Source of the DNA: a virus
DNA length: 40,754 bases
Strand: one strand, 5' to 3'
IMG/VR virus record: IMGVR_UViG_3300032893_000925
Span: 1-40,754 of that record
In this document: positions 25,073 to 31,482 of the stretch, one piece after another
How the letters are laid out: each line of letters begins with the position of its first letter
Numbering within the stretch: the stretch's first letter is position 1
Position numbers and translations under genes: made by a program
Notes under the pieces: model-generated
The model's database searches: none
What the model was told of the DNA's origin: nothing
The model's input: the letters and a program-made list of their open reading frames with translations, nothing else

Positions 25073-25651
25073 ATGCTTCAAACTGAGATTCGTCGTCAAG
25101 TTGCTGTTACAGTCGAGCCAGAATCAGTTCTGGCTATTGTAGCAGAAGAGGCGGAGAATGTACTTGGATACAAGTCTCTCTCTGCCACCATTGGAACAAA
25201 AGCAGCGCCGCTGTATAGAGCACTCGCGGAGCTTGGAATTGAAATTCTGGATTCCACGGACGTGAAGCGTTATCAATACGAGCATCAAGTGGATGTAGCG
25301 GAGAAGACATTTGCTGCATTCCTACAAGATGCGCGTTCTCCTCAAGCAGGAGAGCGTTATTTGTTCTACAGCTTACCCACATGGGTAACTTGTGAGATTC
25401 AGGATTACATCCAGCCAATTCCTGAATTTGTTCTCAACAAAGCGATTCAAATTCGGAAGACTATTCCCGAAGTCAGGATATTCGTGGAATTCCTGAATGA
25501 GAGTCTAGACCCATTCCTCAAGGTGGAAGTCGGAGAAGTGAAGCACTGCGATTGGGATAAGGAGATGAAGTATTCTCCAGCTTTTCACGCCTCCGAATCC
25601 TACTACATTGAAGTGTGGGAGGAACCAAAGTTCGAGGGACGGCTGCGGTAG
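25073..25651 (+). CDS. Hypothetical protein, 192 aa
   Basis: AAGGAG precedes the ATG. Alpha/beta protein with a helical N-terminal part (ESVLAIVAEEAENVLGYKSL) and a beta-rich C-terminal half (PEVRIFVEFLNESLDPFLKV) rich in aromatic residues. No motif recognised. Followed by a 249-base structured gap. Confidence 0.55.
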   Translation: MLQTEIRRQVAVTVEPESVLAIVAEEAENVLGYKSLSATIGTKAAPLYRALAELGIEILDSTDVKRYQYEHQVDVAEKTFAAFLQDARSPQAGERYLFYSLPTWVTCEIQDYIQPIPEFVLNKAIQIRKTIPEVRIFVEFLNESLDPFLKVEVGEVKHCDWDKEMKYSPAFHASESYYIEVWEEPKFEGRLR

Positions 25652-25676
25652 ACTGGGGAGGCTACTTGCAGCCTGT

Positions 25677-25721
25677 GAGCACTCCCGGAGAAATACACGA
25701 CAGGAATCTTTGGGAGTGCTC
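25677..25721 (+). other. Intergenic rod hairpin
   Basis: Perfect 10-base arms GAGCACTCCC (25677-25686) and GGGAGTGCTC (25712-25721), 26 bases after the stop of the 192-aa gene. There is no T-run. Likely an RNA processing or 3'-end protecting structure. Confidence 0.55.
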
Positions 25722-25727
25722 CCGTAT

Positions 25728-25871
25728 TCTATAGGAAGCGACACAATCGTGGTTCTATCCGCAGCGTCTAGCCGCTTACTCCGGCGGCACCTAAAATACT
25801 TCTTTTAAGGAGAATCCTCTGGGACGCGCACTGTGCGGGGAATGGTGCGAAAGCGCCTCGCTTCCTATAGA
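25728..25871 (+). other. Large 13-bp inverted repeat enclosing ~118 bases
   Basis: Arms TCTATAGGAAGCG (25728-25740) and CGCTTCCTATAGA (25859-25871) pair perfectly. The enclosed segment has smaller hairpins (GCAC/GTGC near 25829) and an AAGGAG without a usable start codon. The right arm overlaps the small hairpin at 25869 by three bases, so the two folds compete. The transcript may be a processing signal or a small structured RNA; no known RNA family is recognised. Confidence 0.5.
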
Positions 25872-25882
25872 GCTACGGCTCT
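25869..25882 (+). promoter_or_regulatory. TACG-loop hairpin before a ribosome site
   Basis: AGAGC-TACG-GCTCT, a C(TACG)G-closed loop of the very stable UNCG type, eight bases before AAGGAG of the gene at 25901. It could protect the 5' end of processed mRNA or shape access to the ribosome site. Confidence 0.5.
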
Positions 25883-25900
25883 GAAAGAAAGGAGAATCCA

Positions 25901-26224
25901 ATGGAGAATACCTGGAAAGATACTAGCGAAGCAATCTATATAATGAATGATTTGTATAACTCTATAAGTTATCCAAATCTTCCGCTGGAAGAATCAGCCA
26001 AGCATTTTCACGGCCAGAACATTCTCCATAAAGCCATATGCTGGCTCCTTGGAGGAACCAAAGCTCAACAAATGAGGTTTGCAGGATTAGCTTCCTCGGC
26101 TCAAAGTAGTATTCCCGAATCTGATTACACAGAACATGATTTTCCAGAAAACATACCAACCAATCCCAAACTTATTCTGTTGAAAGAAAGGAGAAACTTC
26201 AATGAAACCAAACGGAAAAACTAG
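25901..26224 (+). CDS. Hypothetical protein, 107 aa
   Basis: AAGGAG before the ATG. Mixed alpha-helical protein beginning MENTWKDTSEAIYIMNDLYN, with a hydrophobic patch (LHKAICWLLGG) and a Lys/Asn-rich end. It overlaps the next gene by 23 bases, implying coupling. No recognised domain. Confidence 0.5.
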   Translation: MENTWKDTSEAIYIMNDLYNSISYPNLPLEESAKHFHGQNILHKAICWLLGGTKAQQMRFAGLASSAQSSIPESDYTEHDFPENIPTNPKLILLKERRNFNETKRKN

Positions 26225-26723
26225 TGTGCGGCATATCGCTGAGTTCCTCGCACACAGCAGACTCGAAGATGTAACTAATCCCGCTGGACTCGTACTTCCT
26301 GGGATTGCTACTTCTGTAGAACTAGTGGAAGAGACAGCAGAGCTGATTAAAAAACTTGATGCCGACAATCCACGCCTCATTGCAGCCAATGCGATGTACA
26401 CTATCACCGGATTCGCGCTCTCAGTGCTTAAAAAAGCTCTAGCACATGAATTCGACAACACATGCACCGGAGAACCACTTTCCACATGTACTTCACGCGA
26501 CAAAATGGCTGAAGCGTTTCAGAATATAGCCTCGTTCCTTCTCGGAACACATCAGGCGCTACGCTACATCCAAATTATTGCCTGCACGAATAAGACAGAG
26601 GCAGAAGTGAAAGAGTGGATGAAGCGCGATTGTGCTTGCATCGAATCCTTCTACTCTGTGCTTCGCACTCACATTCCCGAGTTCAACATCGGGGAAATTG
26701 ACCCCTCACAGCCCATGAATTAA
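26202..26723 (+). CDS. Helical hypothetical protein, 173 aa
   Basis: AAGGAG precedes the ATG. Mostly alpha-helical with several Cys (FDNTCTGEPLSTCTS; CACIESF). The helix-rich ATSVELVEETAELIKKLDAD segment recalls small all-helical phage proteins, but no family is recognised. Last gene of its unit; an intrinsic terminator follows immediately. Confidence 0.55.
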   Translation: MKPNGKTSVRHIAEFLAHSRLEDVTNPAGLVLPGIATSVELVEETAELIKKLDADNPRLIAANAMYTITGFALSVLKKALAHEFDNTCTGEPLSTCTSRDKMAEAFQNIASFLLGTHQALRYIQIIACTNKTEAEVKEWMKRDCACIESFYSVLRTHIPEFNIGEIDPSQPMN

Positions 26724-26742
26724 CGGCTAAACCGCCGTTTTT
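26722..26742 (+). terminator. Intrinsic terminator
   Basis: Stem AACGGC/GCCGTT (26722-26739) around a TAAACC loop, whose right arm runs into TTTTT (26738-26742), directly after the TAA at 26721. Together with the promoter 15 bases further on it marks a transcription-unit boundary. Confidence 0.65.
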
Positions 26743-26756
26743 CACGCATTTAGGGC

Positions 26757-26786
26757 TTGACAACCCGCCCCGGATGGGCGCATCCT
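26757..26786 (+). promoter_or_regulatory. Early promoter with spacer dyad
   Basis: -35 TTGACA (26757-26762), an 18-base spacer containing CGCCC-CGGAT-GGGCG, and a weaker -10 CATCCT (26781-26786). The -10 resembles the CATACT, GATACT and TATACT boxes of its siblings. Drives the unit from 26807. Confidence 0.5.
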
Positions 26787-26806
26787 ATATATAAGGATGG
26801 AGCAGG

Positions 26807-27043
26807 ATGGCATCACAGGCAGTTACTTTCCCTATCGAGAAGAACGTAGCTATAACTCTGCACATTTCTGTAGGCAGTGTGGACGATAATGCGTACTTCT
26901 TCGCACCAGACGGGAGCGTTGCTCTAGGATTTCTCGCGGATGTACTTGATGCACTGGATATGATCCATGAGCACATTCACACAATCAACGGAAAAACCCC
27001 AGAACAGATTCACAAGGAGCTTGTATCAGGAGAAATTGCCTGA
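26807..27043 (+). CDS. Hypothetical protein, 78 aa
   Basis: ATG 20 bases after the -10 box, with a modest ribosome site (GGAG). Small alpha/beta protein: a strand-rich N-terminus (VTFPIEKNVAITLHISVG) and a C-terminal acidic helix region (DVLDALDMIHEHIHTINGKT). First gene of the third early unit; not recognised. Confidence 0.6.
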   Translation: MASQAVTFPIEKNVAITLHISVGSVDDNAYFFAPDGSVALGFLADVLDALDMIHEHIHTINGKTPEQIHKELVSGEIA

Positions 27044-27260
27044 TACAGCAACAGAGTATAGCCTCTTCGAGAGGGTGTATTCTGTAGGGGAGCTTGAATG
27101 TGGGAGTTTTCTTTTACACCTTCGACACTGTGCGTCCTTGTTCAGTATAAGAGGTGTATTTCTCCTTCTCTCTCATTCGCTCCCCTACAGAGTACATGCA
27201 GCTTAGATGCTGCGTATTCTAACTCTCCTTCAAAGGAGAAATGAACCGGGCATAGCCCGG
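27044..27260 (+). other. Highly structured intergenic RNA element
   Basis: A 13-bp perfect basal stem TCTGTAGGGGAGC (27081-27093) / GCTCCCCTACAGA (27179-27191) encloses a second stem TACACCT (27115-27121) / AGGTGTA (27152-27158). It is flanked by CCTCT-TCG-AGAGG upstream (about 27062-27074) and GCAGC-TTAGAT-GCTGC downstream (about 27198-27213), and then by CCGGGC-ATA-GCCCGG (27246-27260) next to the ribosome site of the following gene. No ORF in it has a ribosome site. It may be an RNase III-type processing site or a regulatory RNA. Confidence 0.55.
27246..27260 (+). promoter_or_regulatory. Short hairpin directly before a ribosome site
   Basis: CCGGGC-ATA-GCCCGG, a perfect 6-bp stem, abuts AGGAG of the gene at 27280; a second purine-rich site (AGGAAA) lies nearer the ATG. 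Part of a series with 25869, 27888, 31120, 34038 and 34866. Confidence 0.5.
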
Positions 27261-27279
27261 AGGAGCAGAAAGGAAAAAT

Positions 27280-27789
27280 ATGGCACTTTCAACAGAGAAG
27301 GTTACGTATCGTGGCTATGTCAAGCTTACGAGTGAAGGCACAGTCGATTCGGTGAAGGCGAAAGCTGAATCCGCTAACCAAGCGTCATGGAAGAAACTCG
27401 AAGAGAGTGGACACCTGAAGCTGAATCAGAATGACTTCCTCCGCTACAGCGTGCAGGATGATGCTGACTTCGCGGCTCTTGTTCCCGATGTGGAGCAGAG
27501 AATGTACATCGTTCAAGCTGGACTGAACTATGTTCAGAATTCCAAGGCAAATGCTCTCATGGTGGAACTGGAAGAGGACGGTATCACTCCGAAGTACAAT
27601 GATACTGAAATCGACCTCCGTGAAGCAATCAACGAGCCTCCGTCTAAGAGGTCGCTCTCGGATATTCAGAAGCTGGAGCGTTTGCTCAAGAATTCTGGAC
27701 TCGATGCGGCTGGAATTCAGGCTCTGCTTGCACAGGCGGCTTCGCGCTTTACTACCGAAGTTGGAGAGCAGGAAGAAGTCGAAGCTTAG
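27280..27789 (+). CDS. Hypothetical protein, 169 aa
   Basis: ATG with AAAGGAAA upstream. Charged, mainly helical protein. A central block (EEDGITPKYNDTEIDLREAI) precedes a C-terminal helical segment (LSDIQKLERLLKNSGLDAAG) and an acidic end. It lies upstream of the J-domain and vWA/FtsK genes in the same unit and may be part of that pathway, but no domain is recognised. Confidence 0.55.
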   Translation: MALSTEKVTYRGYVKLTSEGTVDSVKAKAESANQASWKKLEESGHLKLNQNDFLRYSVQDDADFAALVPDVEQRMYIVQAGLNYVQNSKANALMVELEEDGITPKYNDTEIDLREAINEPPSKRSLSDIQKLERLLKNSGLDAAGIQALLAQAASRFTTEVGEQEEVEA

Positions 27790-27811
27790 TAGGAACGCGC
27801 CCTTACCTACA

Positions 27812-27850
27812 AGTGGGGTAGTGCTAGGAGCAGGCTGCCCCACTGCTTTT
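27812..27850 (+). terminator. Possible terminator or attenuator
   Basis: Stem AGTGGGG (27812-27818) / CCCCACT (27838-27844) followed by GCTTTTA. The stem is good but the T-run is short, so it may only reduce read-through into the J-domain gene. Confidence 0.4.
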
Positions 27851-27887
27851 ACAATTGAATAGCACGTTTTAGTGCATTCCTTAGCAG

Positions 27888-27900
27888 GCACCGACGGTGC
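27888..27900 (+). promoter_or_regulatory. Short hairpin directly before a ribosome site
   Basis: GCACC-GAC-GGTGC immediately followed by AGGAGG of the J-domain gene at 27916. Another small stem GCAC/GTGC lies just upstream (about 27862-27875). Confidence 0.5.
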
Positions 27901-27915
27901 AGGAGGAATACGCAG

Positions 27916-28494
27916 ATGTATCTCTTTTATGAGAATCACAAGGCTGCCGATGGCAGTGTACTTGCGACGGATGTGATACACTCGTCTAATAAGAATGGAA
28001 TTGGGATTAACTGGCGCTCGTCTGATTCTCCTATGCACGAAGTGCTACTCCGTTTTTACAAGTCCATTCACACCGCGAATAGATCATTTAATTCTACCAC
28101 GAAAGTGTGGACATTTCTCGGCTCCAGTGGGAATAATTTAATCACACTCCTAAAAGCCTCTCCCGCGCTGGCTAGTATCGTGTACGAAGAGGTAGAAGAC
28201 CTCTCTGCACAGATAGCAAGTGGCGGCATTAAGCCACAGCGCAAGAAGATTGATCCCACGAAGTTCTTCTACAACTACACTACTGTAGCCGCTCCTGCTT
28301 TAACGCGCTCTAGTGTGATTGCGCCACTATCGAAGCTGCTGGAAGTAGAAGCGGATTGGCTTGAGAAAGCGGAGAAGACTGAGGCGAAGAAGATTTACCG
28401 GAAAGCTTGTTTGAAGTATCATCCAGACAGGAATAACGGTGATGGGTCAAGAATGAGTGATTTGAATATGTACTGGAGTGTGTATTATGCCTAA
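27916..28494 (+). CDS. J-domain protein with the J-domain at the C-terminus, 192 aa
   Basis: Residues about 145-192 form a J-domain: helix II KKIYRKACLKYHPDRNNGDG with the HPD signature at 169-171, then the start of helix III (MSDLNMYWSVYYA). J-domains stimulate the ATPase of DnaK/Hsp70. The N-terminal 140 residues (YLFYENHKAADGSV; KVWTFLGSSGN) are not recognised and may bind a client. There is no Gly/Phe region and no zinc domain, so it is not DnaJ itself. AGGAGG upstream. A plausible role is recruiting the host chaperone to a phage replication or takeover protein, as other phages do, but this is inference. Confidence 0.75.
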   Translation: MYLFYENHKAADGSVLATDVIHSSNKNGIGINWRSSDSPMHEVLLRFYKSIHTANRSFNSTTKVWTFLGSSGNNLITLLKASPALASIVYEEVEDLSAQIASGGIKPQRKKIDPTKFFYNYTTVAAPALTRSSVIAPLSKLLEVEADWLEKAEKTEAKKIYRKACLKYHPDRNNGDGSRMSDLNMYWSVYYA

Positions 28495-28822
28495 TTCAGC
28501 AGATGAGAAGGAAGTAAGAGATTCCTGGGAGTTAGTACATCGCTGCGATGGCTCGTATCGAGATTATCCAGAAGGCACCATTCTAGTATTATACGCAACA
28601 GGAAAGTGGTGGGACTTTCCATCATGGTCCGCAGCCGCAGCCTTTACCCGCGAACGGAAAGAGCAGATACGACTCGTGAAGAGAGAAATTGAGTGTCTTC
28701 AATTGGCCGCATCTATCGTAAAAATTGAGGCATGGGCAGACGCTTGGCAACAGGCATTTAACCGCATCCTCGTCCGTGAGCAAGCAGCCTTGACAGAATT
28801 GACGAAGGATATGAAACCGTAA
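28487..28822 (+). CDS. Hypothetical protein, 111 aa
   Basis: The ATG at 28487 with GGAG eight bases upstream is preferred to a GTG three codons earlier. It overlaps the J-domain gene by eight bases. The N-terminal half is beta-rich and aromatic (TILVLYATGKWWDFPSW). The C-terminal half is a long charged helix. Not recognised; probably co-translated with its neighbours. Confidence 0.55.
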   Translation: MPNSADEKEVRDSWELVHRCDGSYRDYPEGTILVLYATGKWWDFPSWSAAAAFTRERKEQIRLVKREIECLQLAASIVKIEAWADAWQQAFNRILVREQAALTELTKDMKP

Positions 28823-28841
28823 CAAAGAAAGGAGAAACTGC

Positions 28842-29585
28842 ATGGGATTTACCATAGGTAATCCAAACGCAGCTAAGGAAGCTCAAATAGCGAAAGCTAA
28901 AGCAGCAGCCGAAGCCGCAAAACAGAAAGAGCTTGGGGCTGGAGGAGGACAGCAGATTATAAAGTACGTCCCTCCCAGCGAATGCACAGATCGAATTCGT
29001 GTAGTCTTCGATGATAGTGGAAGCATGTCTGGACAAATACAGAATGCGAAGGACGGAGTAGTAGAGTTCTTCCGTTCCTGTGTTCCAAATCAGACGGCGT
29101 GTGCTATCCACTTCCTCGAAACTACGAATGAGAATCTCTCTACCATGTGCTCCAATCTCCCCGCAATGGGAGTTGATTTACAGGAAGCACGTCTCACAAT
29201 GGGAATGACTCCGCTCTTTGAAACCATGCACAAAGTCATTCAGATGCCTCTAACACGCATGATTGCATTCACCGATGGCTCTCCGACGGATTCTCTACCA
29301 GAGATTCCTCACGGAGACTGGTACAAAAATGCGGATGTAATTATCAAAATCGCTGTGGAGAAGAAAGTCCCAATCGACACAGTATTCTTCGGACGTGGAA
29401 CAGAAGATTCTCCTGAAATTAAGCTGCTGAAATACTTCAGCGATAAGACAGGAGGATACTTCCTCCACTTCGATCCTGCGAAAGTGTCTTTCAGGCAAGC
29501 ATTCAAGTATCTTGCACCTGTGAATAGGCTGATGCTTGCCAGCGAGAGCGTGAGAAAGGAGATTGAGAGTGGGAAACGCTCTTAA
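28842..29585 (+). CDS. von Willebrand factor A domain protein, 247 aa
   Basis: An Ala/Lys-rich helical N-terminus (about 1-35) is followed by a vWA domain with a complete MIDAS metal site: DDSGS (57-61, the DxSxS motif), Thr123 in MGMTPLFETM, and Asp145 in AFTDGSPTD. vWA domains bind protein partners through a metal ion and often pair with AAA+ or P-loop ATPases (for example MoxR or RavA systems). Here the gene overlaps an FtsK-type ATPase gene by 17 bases. AAGGAG precedes the ATG. There is no signal peptide, so it acts in the cytoplasm. Pairing with the ATPase is inferred from overlap and co-transcription. Confidence 0.82.
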   Translation: MGFTIGNPNAAKEAQIAKAKAAAEAAKQKELGAGGGQQIIKYVPPSECTDRIRVVFDDSGSMSGQIQNAKDGVVEFFRSCVPNQTACAIHFLETTNENLSTMCSNLPAMGVDLQEARLTMGMTPLFETMHKVIQMPLTRMIAFTDGSPTDSLPEIPHGDWYKNADVIIKIAVEKKVPIDTVFFGRGTEDSPEIKLLKYFSDKTGGYFLHFDPAKVSFRQAFKYLAPVNRLMLASESVRKEIESGKRS

Positions 29586-30735
29586 CTTCACTTCCAAAGC
29601 CTCTGGCTTAGCGCCACCGCTTCAAGTACAGGTAGGAAAACTTACTCACAAGATGCTGATTCTAGGTTTTCCTGCTTTCTTCGAGCGTGTGGATGAAGGT
29701 CCGGTGCTACGTACATTCTACTTCAAGCCCACAGAGGGAGCACTCTTCGCAAAGATTCTCTCGAAAGAGGAGGAACTTGCGGGTACTCTCTCTGTGGAAT
29801 CTGTACGCATAGAACGTAGCACCGGATTTGTTTCAATCTCCGTGCCACGAGAAGATCGACAACTTATACGATTTGACTCGTGCCTCCATCACATGCTCTC
29901 CGCTCCAGAAGTGCGTGAGATGCAGCTCCCGCTGATGCTTGGTCAATCTCCCAACGGCGAATACATTTTCATTGATCTCGCAGCGCAGCCGCATCTGCTA
30001 GTAGCAGGCACCACTGGTAGCGGCAAGAGCATTTTCACAGCGCAAGTTATATGTTCGCTTGCGCTGTTCCGTTCGCCGCTGGAGTTATCTTTCACTCTTG
30101 TGGATACGAAGCAGCTTGATCTTGTGCTATTTGAAGGACTGAAGCATGTTTCCAGTGTGATCCGTACTGTGGATGATTTAAGAACCACACTCTCAAAGGC
30201 TCTAGCCGAAATTCGTAGAAGAACCGAACTAATGAGTGGTCTAGCACGCAATATCCGTGACTGGAACATTGGAAGATTCGGTCAGAAGTTGAAGTACAAG
30301 GTCATTGTAATAGACGAACTCGCGGATGTTCTGGAGCAGGATGAAGTAATGTGGGCAGGAATTCCTAAGAAGGATCGTCCTACTTCCATTGCGACACTCC
30401 TGAAACAGATTGCACAAATCAGCCGTGCGGCGGGTATTCATATTCTCGCTGCTACACAACGACCTTCAGTTAAAACCATCGCCGGTGATACGAAGGCAAA
30501 TTTCCCCTCTCGCATTTGCTTCAAGCTCGCTACTCAAGCGGATTCTCGCGTGGTACTAGACGAGAACGGCGCAGAGAAGCTACTTGGACAAGGGGATTTC
30601 TTGTATAAGATCGCCGGGTCTGACACTGTGAAACGTGCTCATAGTGCTTTCGTAGCAATGGAAGATATTGCTATGATTATGGCACAGCATGAGGAGATAA
30701 GGAGAACCTATGAGCGACAGCCCAATCTACTGTGA
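29569..30735 (+). CDS. FtsK/SpoIIIE-type DNA translocase, 388 aa
   Basis: The GTG at 29569 has AAAGGAG seven bases upstream; a TTG two codons earlier is less likely. It contains the FtsK alpha/beta segment (EGPVLRTFYFKPTEGA; SVRIERSTGFVSISVPRED) and the motor: Walker A AGTTGSGKS (146-154), Walker B VIVIDE (245-250), an arginine-rich RRRTELM helix, ISRAAGIHILAATQRPSV and KANFPSRICFKLATQADSR. It lacks the membrane domain and the gamma winged-helix that directs FtsK to KOPS. It is a soluble motor that could move double-stranded DNA. Its role in the phage (DNA segregation, transfer or anti-defence) is unknown. It forms a co-translated pair with the vWA protein. Confidence 0.88.
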   Translation: MGNALNFTSKASGLAPPLQVQVGKLTHKMLILGFPAFFERVDEGPVLRTFYFKPTEGALFAKILSKEEELAGTLSVESVRIERSTGFVSISVPREDRQLIRFDSCLHHMLSAPEVREMQLPLMLGQSPNGEYIFIDLAAQPHLLVAGTTGSGKSIFTAQVICSLALFRSPLELSFTLVDTKQLDLVLFEGLKHVSSVIRTVDDLRTTLSKALAEIRRRTELMSGLARNIRDWNIGRFGQKLKYKVIVIDELADVLEQDEVMWAGIPKKDRPTSIATLLKQIAQISRAAGIHILAATQRPSVKTIAGDTKANFPSRICFKLATQADSRVVLDENGAEKLLGQGDFLYKIAGSDTVKRAHSAFVAMEDIAMIMAQHEEIRRTYERQPNLL

Positions 30736-31003
30736 CAATCCGCGGTGCAACGTAGTTATAGGGACGTTGCGCACATACCCAAGAGGACCATACGGACAGA
30801 ATCCTCCAGATGAAACCTTCAGTAATGATGCAGTTGAAGGTGCGGAGAATCGGATGTACTGCTCTGAAGAATGCCTCTATGAGACTGAAGAAGCTCCGCT
30901 GGAAGAGGAAGAGGAAGAGGAAGAAGATGAGGAAGACTGGACGCCCTCCGATGGGACAAGCTCCGAAGATAATTTTCCTGAACCATCTTCAGACGGCATT
31001 TAA
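30710..31003 (+). CDS. Zinc-binding protein with acidic tail, 97 aa
   Basis: AGGAG precedes the ATG, which lies inside the end of the translocase gene. Cys pairs YCDNPRC (N-terminus) and YCSEEC (about 50-55) form a likely zinc site. The C-terminal 40 residues contain a run of about ten acidic residues (EEEEEEEEDEEDW) and Ser/Asp-rich sequence, a DNA-mimic or protein-interaction type tail. Function unknown; the 26-base overlap ties it to the translocase. Confidence 0.6.
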   Translation: MSDSPIYCDNPRCNVVIGTLRTYPRGPYGQNPPDETFSNDAVEGAENRMYCSEECLYETEEAPLEEEEEEEEDEEDWTPSDGTSSEDNFPEPSSDGI

Positions 31004-31023
31004 CATTCTCAAGCAGTTCCACT

Positions 31024-31094
31024 CCTCCAGCTTGTGCAGCGGCAGCCACTCAGACATTAAAGAGTGTACCTGTGAGATTGCACAAGCATGGAGG
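31024..31094 (+). other. Intergenic rod hairpin, 15-bp stem with one bulge
   Basis: CCTCCAGCTTGTGCA (31024-31038) pairs with TGCACAAGCATGGAGG (31079-31094) with a single bulged A. Inside, CACTC/GAGTG forms a second stem. It stands 20 bases after the stop at 31003 and before the hairpin at 31120. No known RNA family recognised. Confidence 0.55.
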
Positions 31095-31119
31095 TATTTT
31101 GAATCGTTGTTTGTCAGAA

Positions 31120-31138
31120 TACGTCTTTTGAAGACGTA
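31120..31138 (+). promoter_or_regulatory. Short hairpin directly before a ribosome site
   Basis: TACGTCTT-TTG-AAGACGTA, an 8-bp perfect stem, followed four bases later by AAAAGGAG of the gene at 31154. Confidence 0.5.
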
Positions 31139-31153
31139 AGAAAAGGAGTAGGA

Positions 31154-31387
31154 ATGAATACGAAAAGGGCGAAAAGGAAGTACACAAAACGTATCAAGAC
31201 AGAAAGCCTCGATGCTATTACAGAGCCAAAGCCGTGGACTCCTAACGAAAGAATTGAAGAACTCGAAGAAGATTTAGTAAGACTTCGAGATGAGTACTCC
31301 AACGTGGTGGACAAAAATTCAGTTCTGCGAAATTGTCTTACCGTGGTGCAAGAACTGATTGCACTTGCTCTACGCGGAGTTCGCTGA
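31154..31387 (+). CDS. Small basic coiled-coil protein, 77 aa
   Basis: A Lys/Arg-rich N-terminus (TKRAKRKYTKRIK) is followed by a Leu/Glu/Asp heptad-like region (ERIEELEEDLVRLRDEYSN). It could bind nucleic acid and oligomerise. AAAAGGAG upstream. Last gene of its unit before a terminator-like hairpin. Not recognised. Confidence 0.55.
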   Translation: MNTKRAKRKYTKRIKTESLDAITEPKPWTPNERIEELEEDLVRLRDEYSNVVDKNSVLRNCLTVVQELIALALRGVR

Positions 31388-31397
31388 ACGTCCAAAA

Positions 31398-31428
31398 GTG
31401 CGGCAGCGGGGTTAACTTGTTGCCGCAC
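31398..31428 (+). terminator. Hairpin at unit boundary, probable terminator
   Basis: Perfect 8-bp stem GTGCGGCA (31398-31405) / TGCCGCAC (31421-31428), ten bases after the stop of the preceding gene and 16 bases before the next -35. The downstream run (AACACTTTAGG) is poor in T, so termination efficiency is uncertain. Confidence 0.5.
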
Positions 31429-31444
31429 AACACTTTAGGGGCGC

Positions 31445-31473
31445 TTGACACCCCCCTCGGCGGGTCGTATACT
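31445..31473 (+). promoter_or_regulatory. Strong consensus early promoter
   Basis: -35 TTGACA (31445-31450), a 17-base spacer and -10 TATACT (31468-31473). The spacer, CCCCCCTCGGCGGGTCG, is GC-rich with an imperfect CCC/GGG dyad like its siblings. The ATG at 31483 is nine bases after the -10 box and has no ribosome site. Confidence 0.65.
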
Positions 31474-31482
31474 ACCCGTGTT

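Noticed and set aside
25741-25858. Possible tRNA in the stem-rich gap before 25901
   Set aside because: No T-loop GTTCGA-type box, no D-loop pattern and no 7-bp acceptor stem with CCA position could be found.
28794-28830. TTGACA at 28794 as an internal promoter before the vWA gene
   Set aside because: The only -10-like sequence is at the wrong distance; it lies inside coding sequence without the spacer dyad.
31333-31482. N-terminal 50-codon extension of the RHH-like gene
   Set aside because: The extension would be translated through a terminator hairpin and the -35/-10 boxes, and the ATG at 31483 sits at the expected transcription start.
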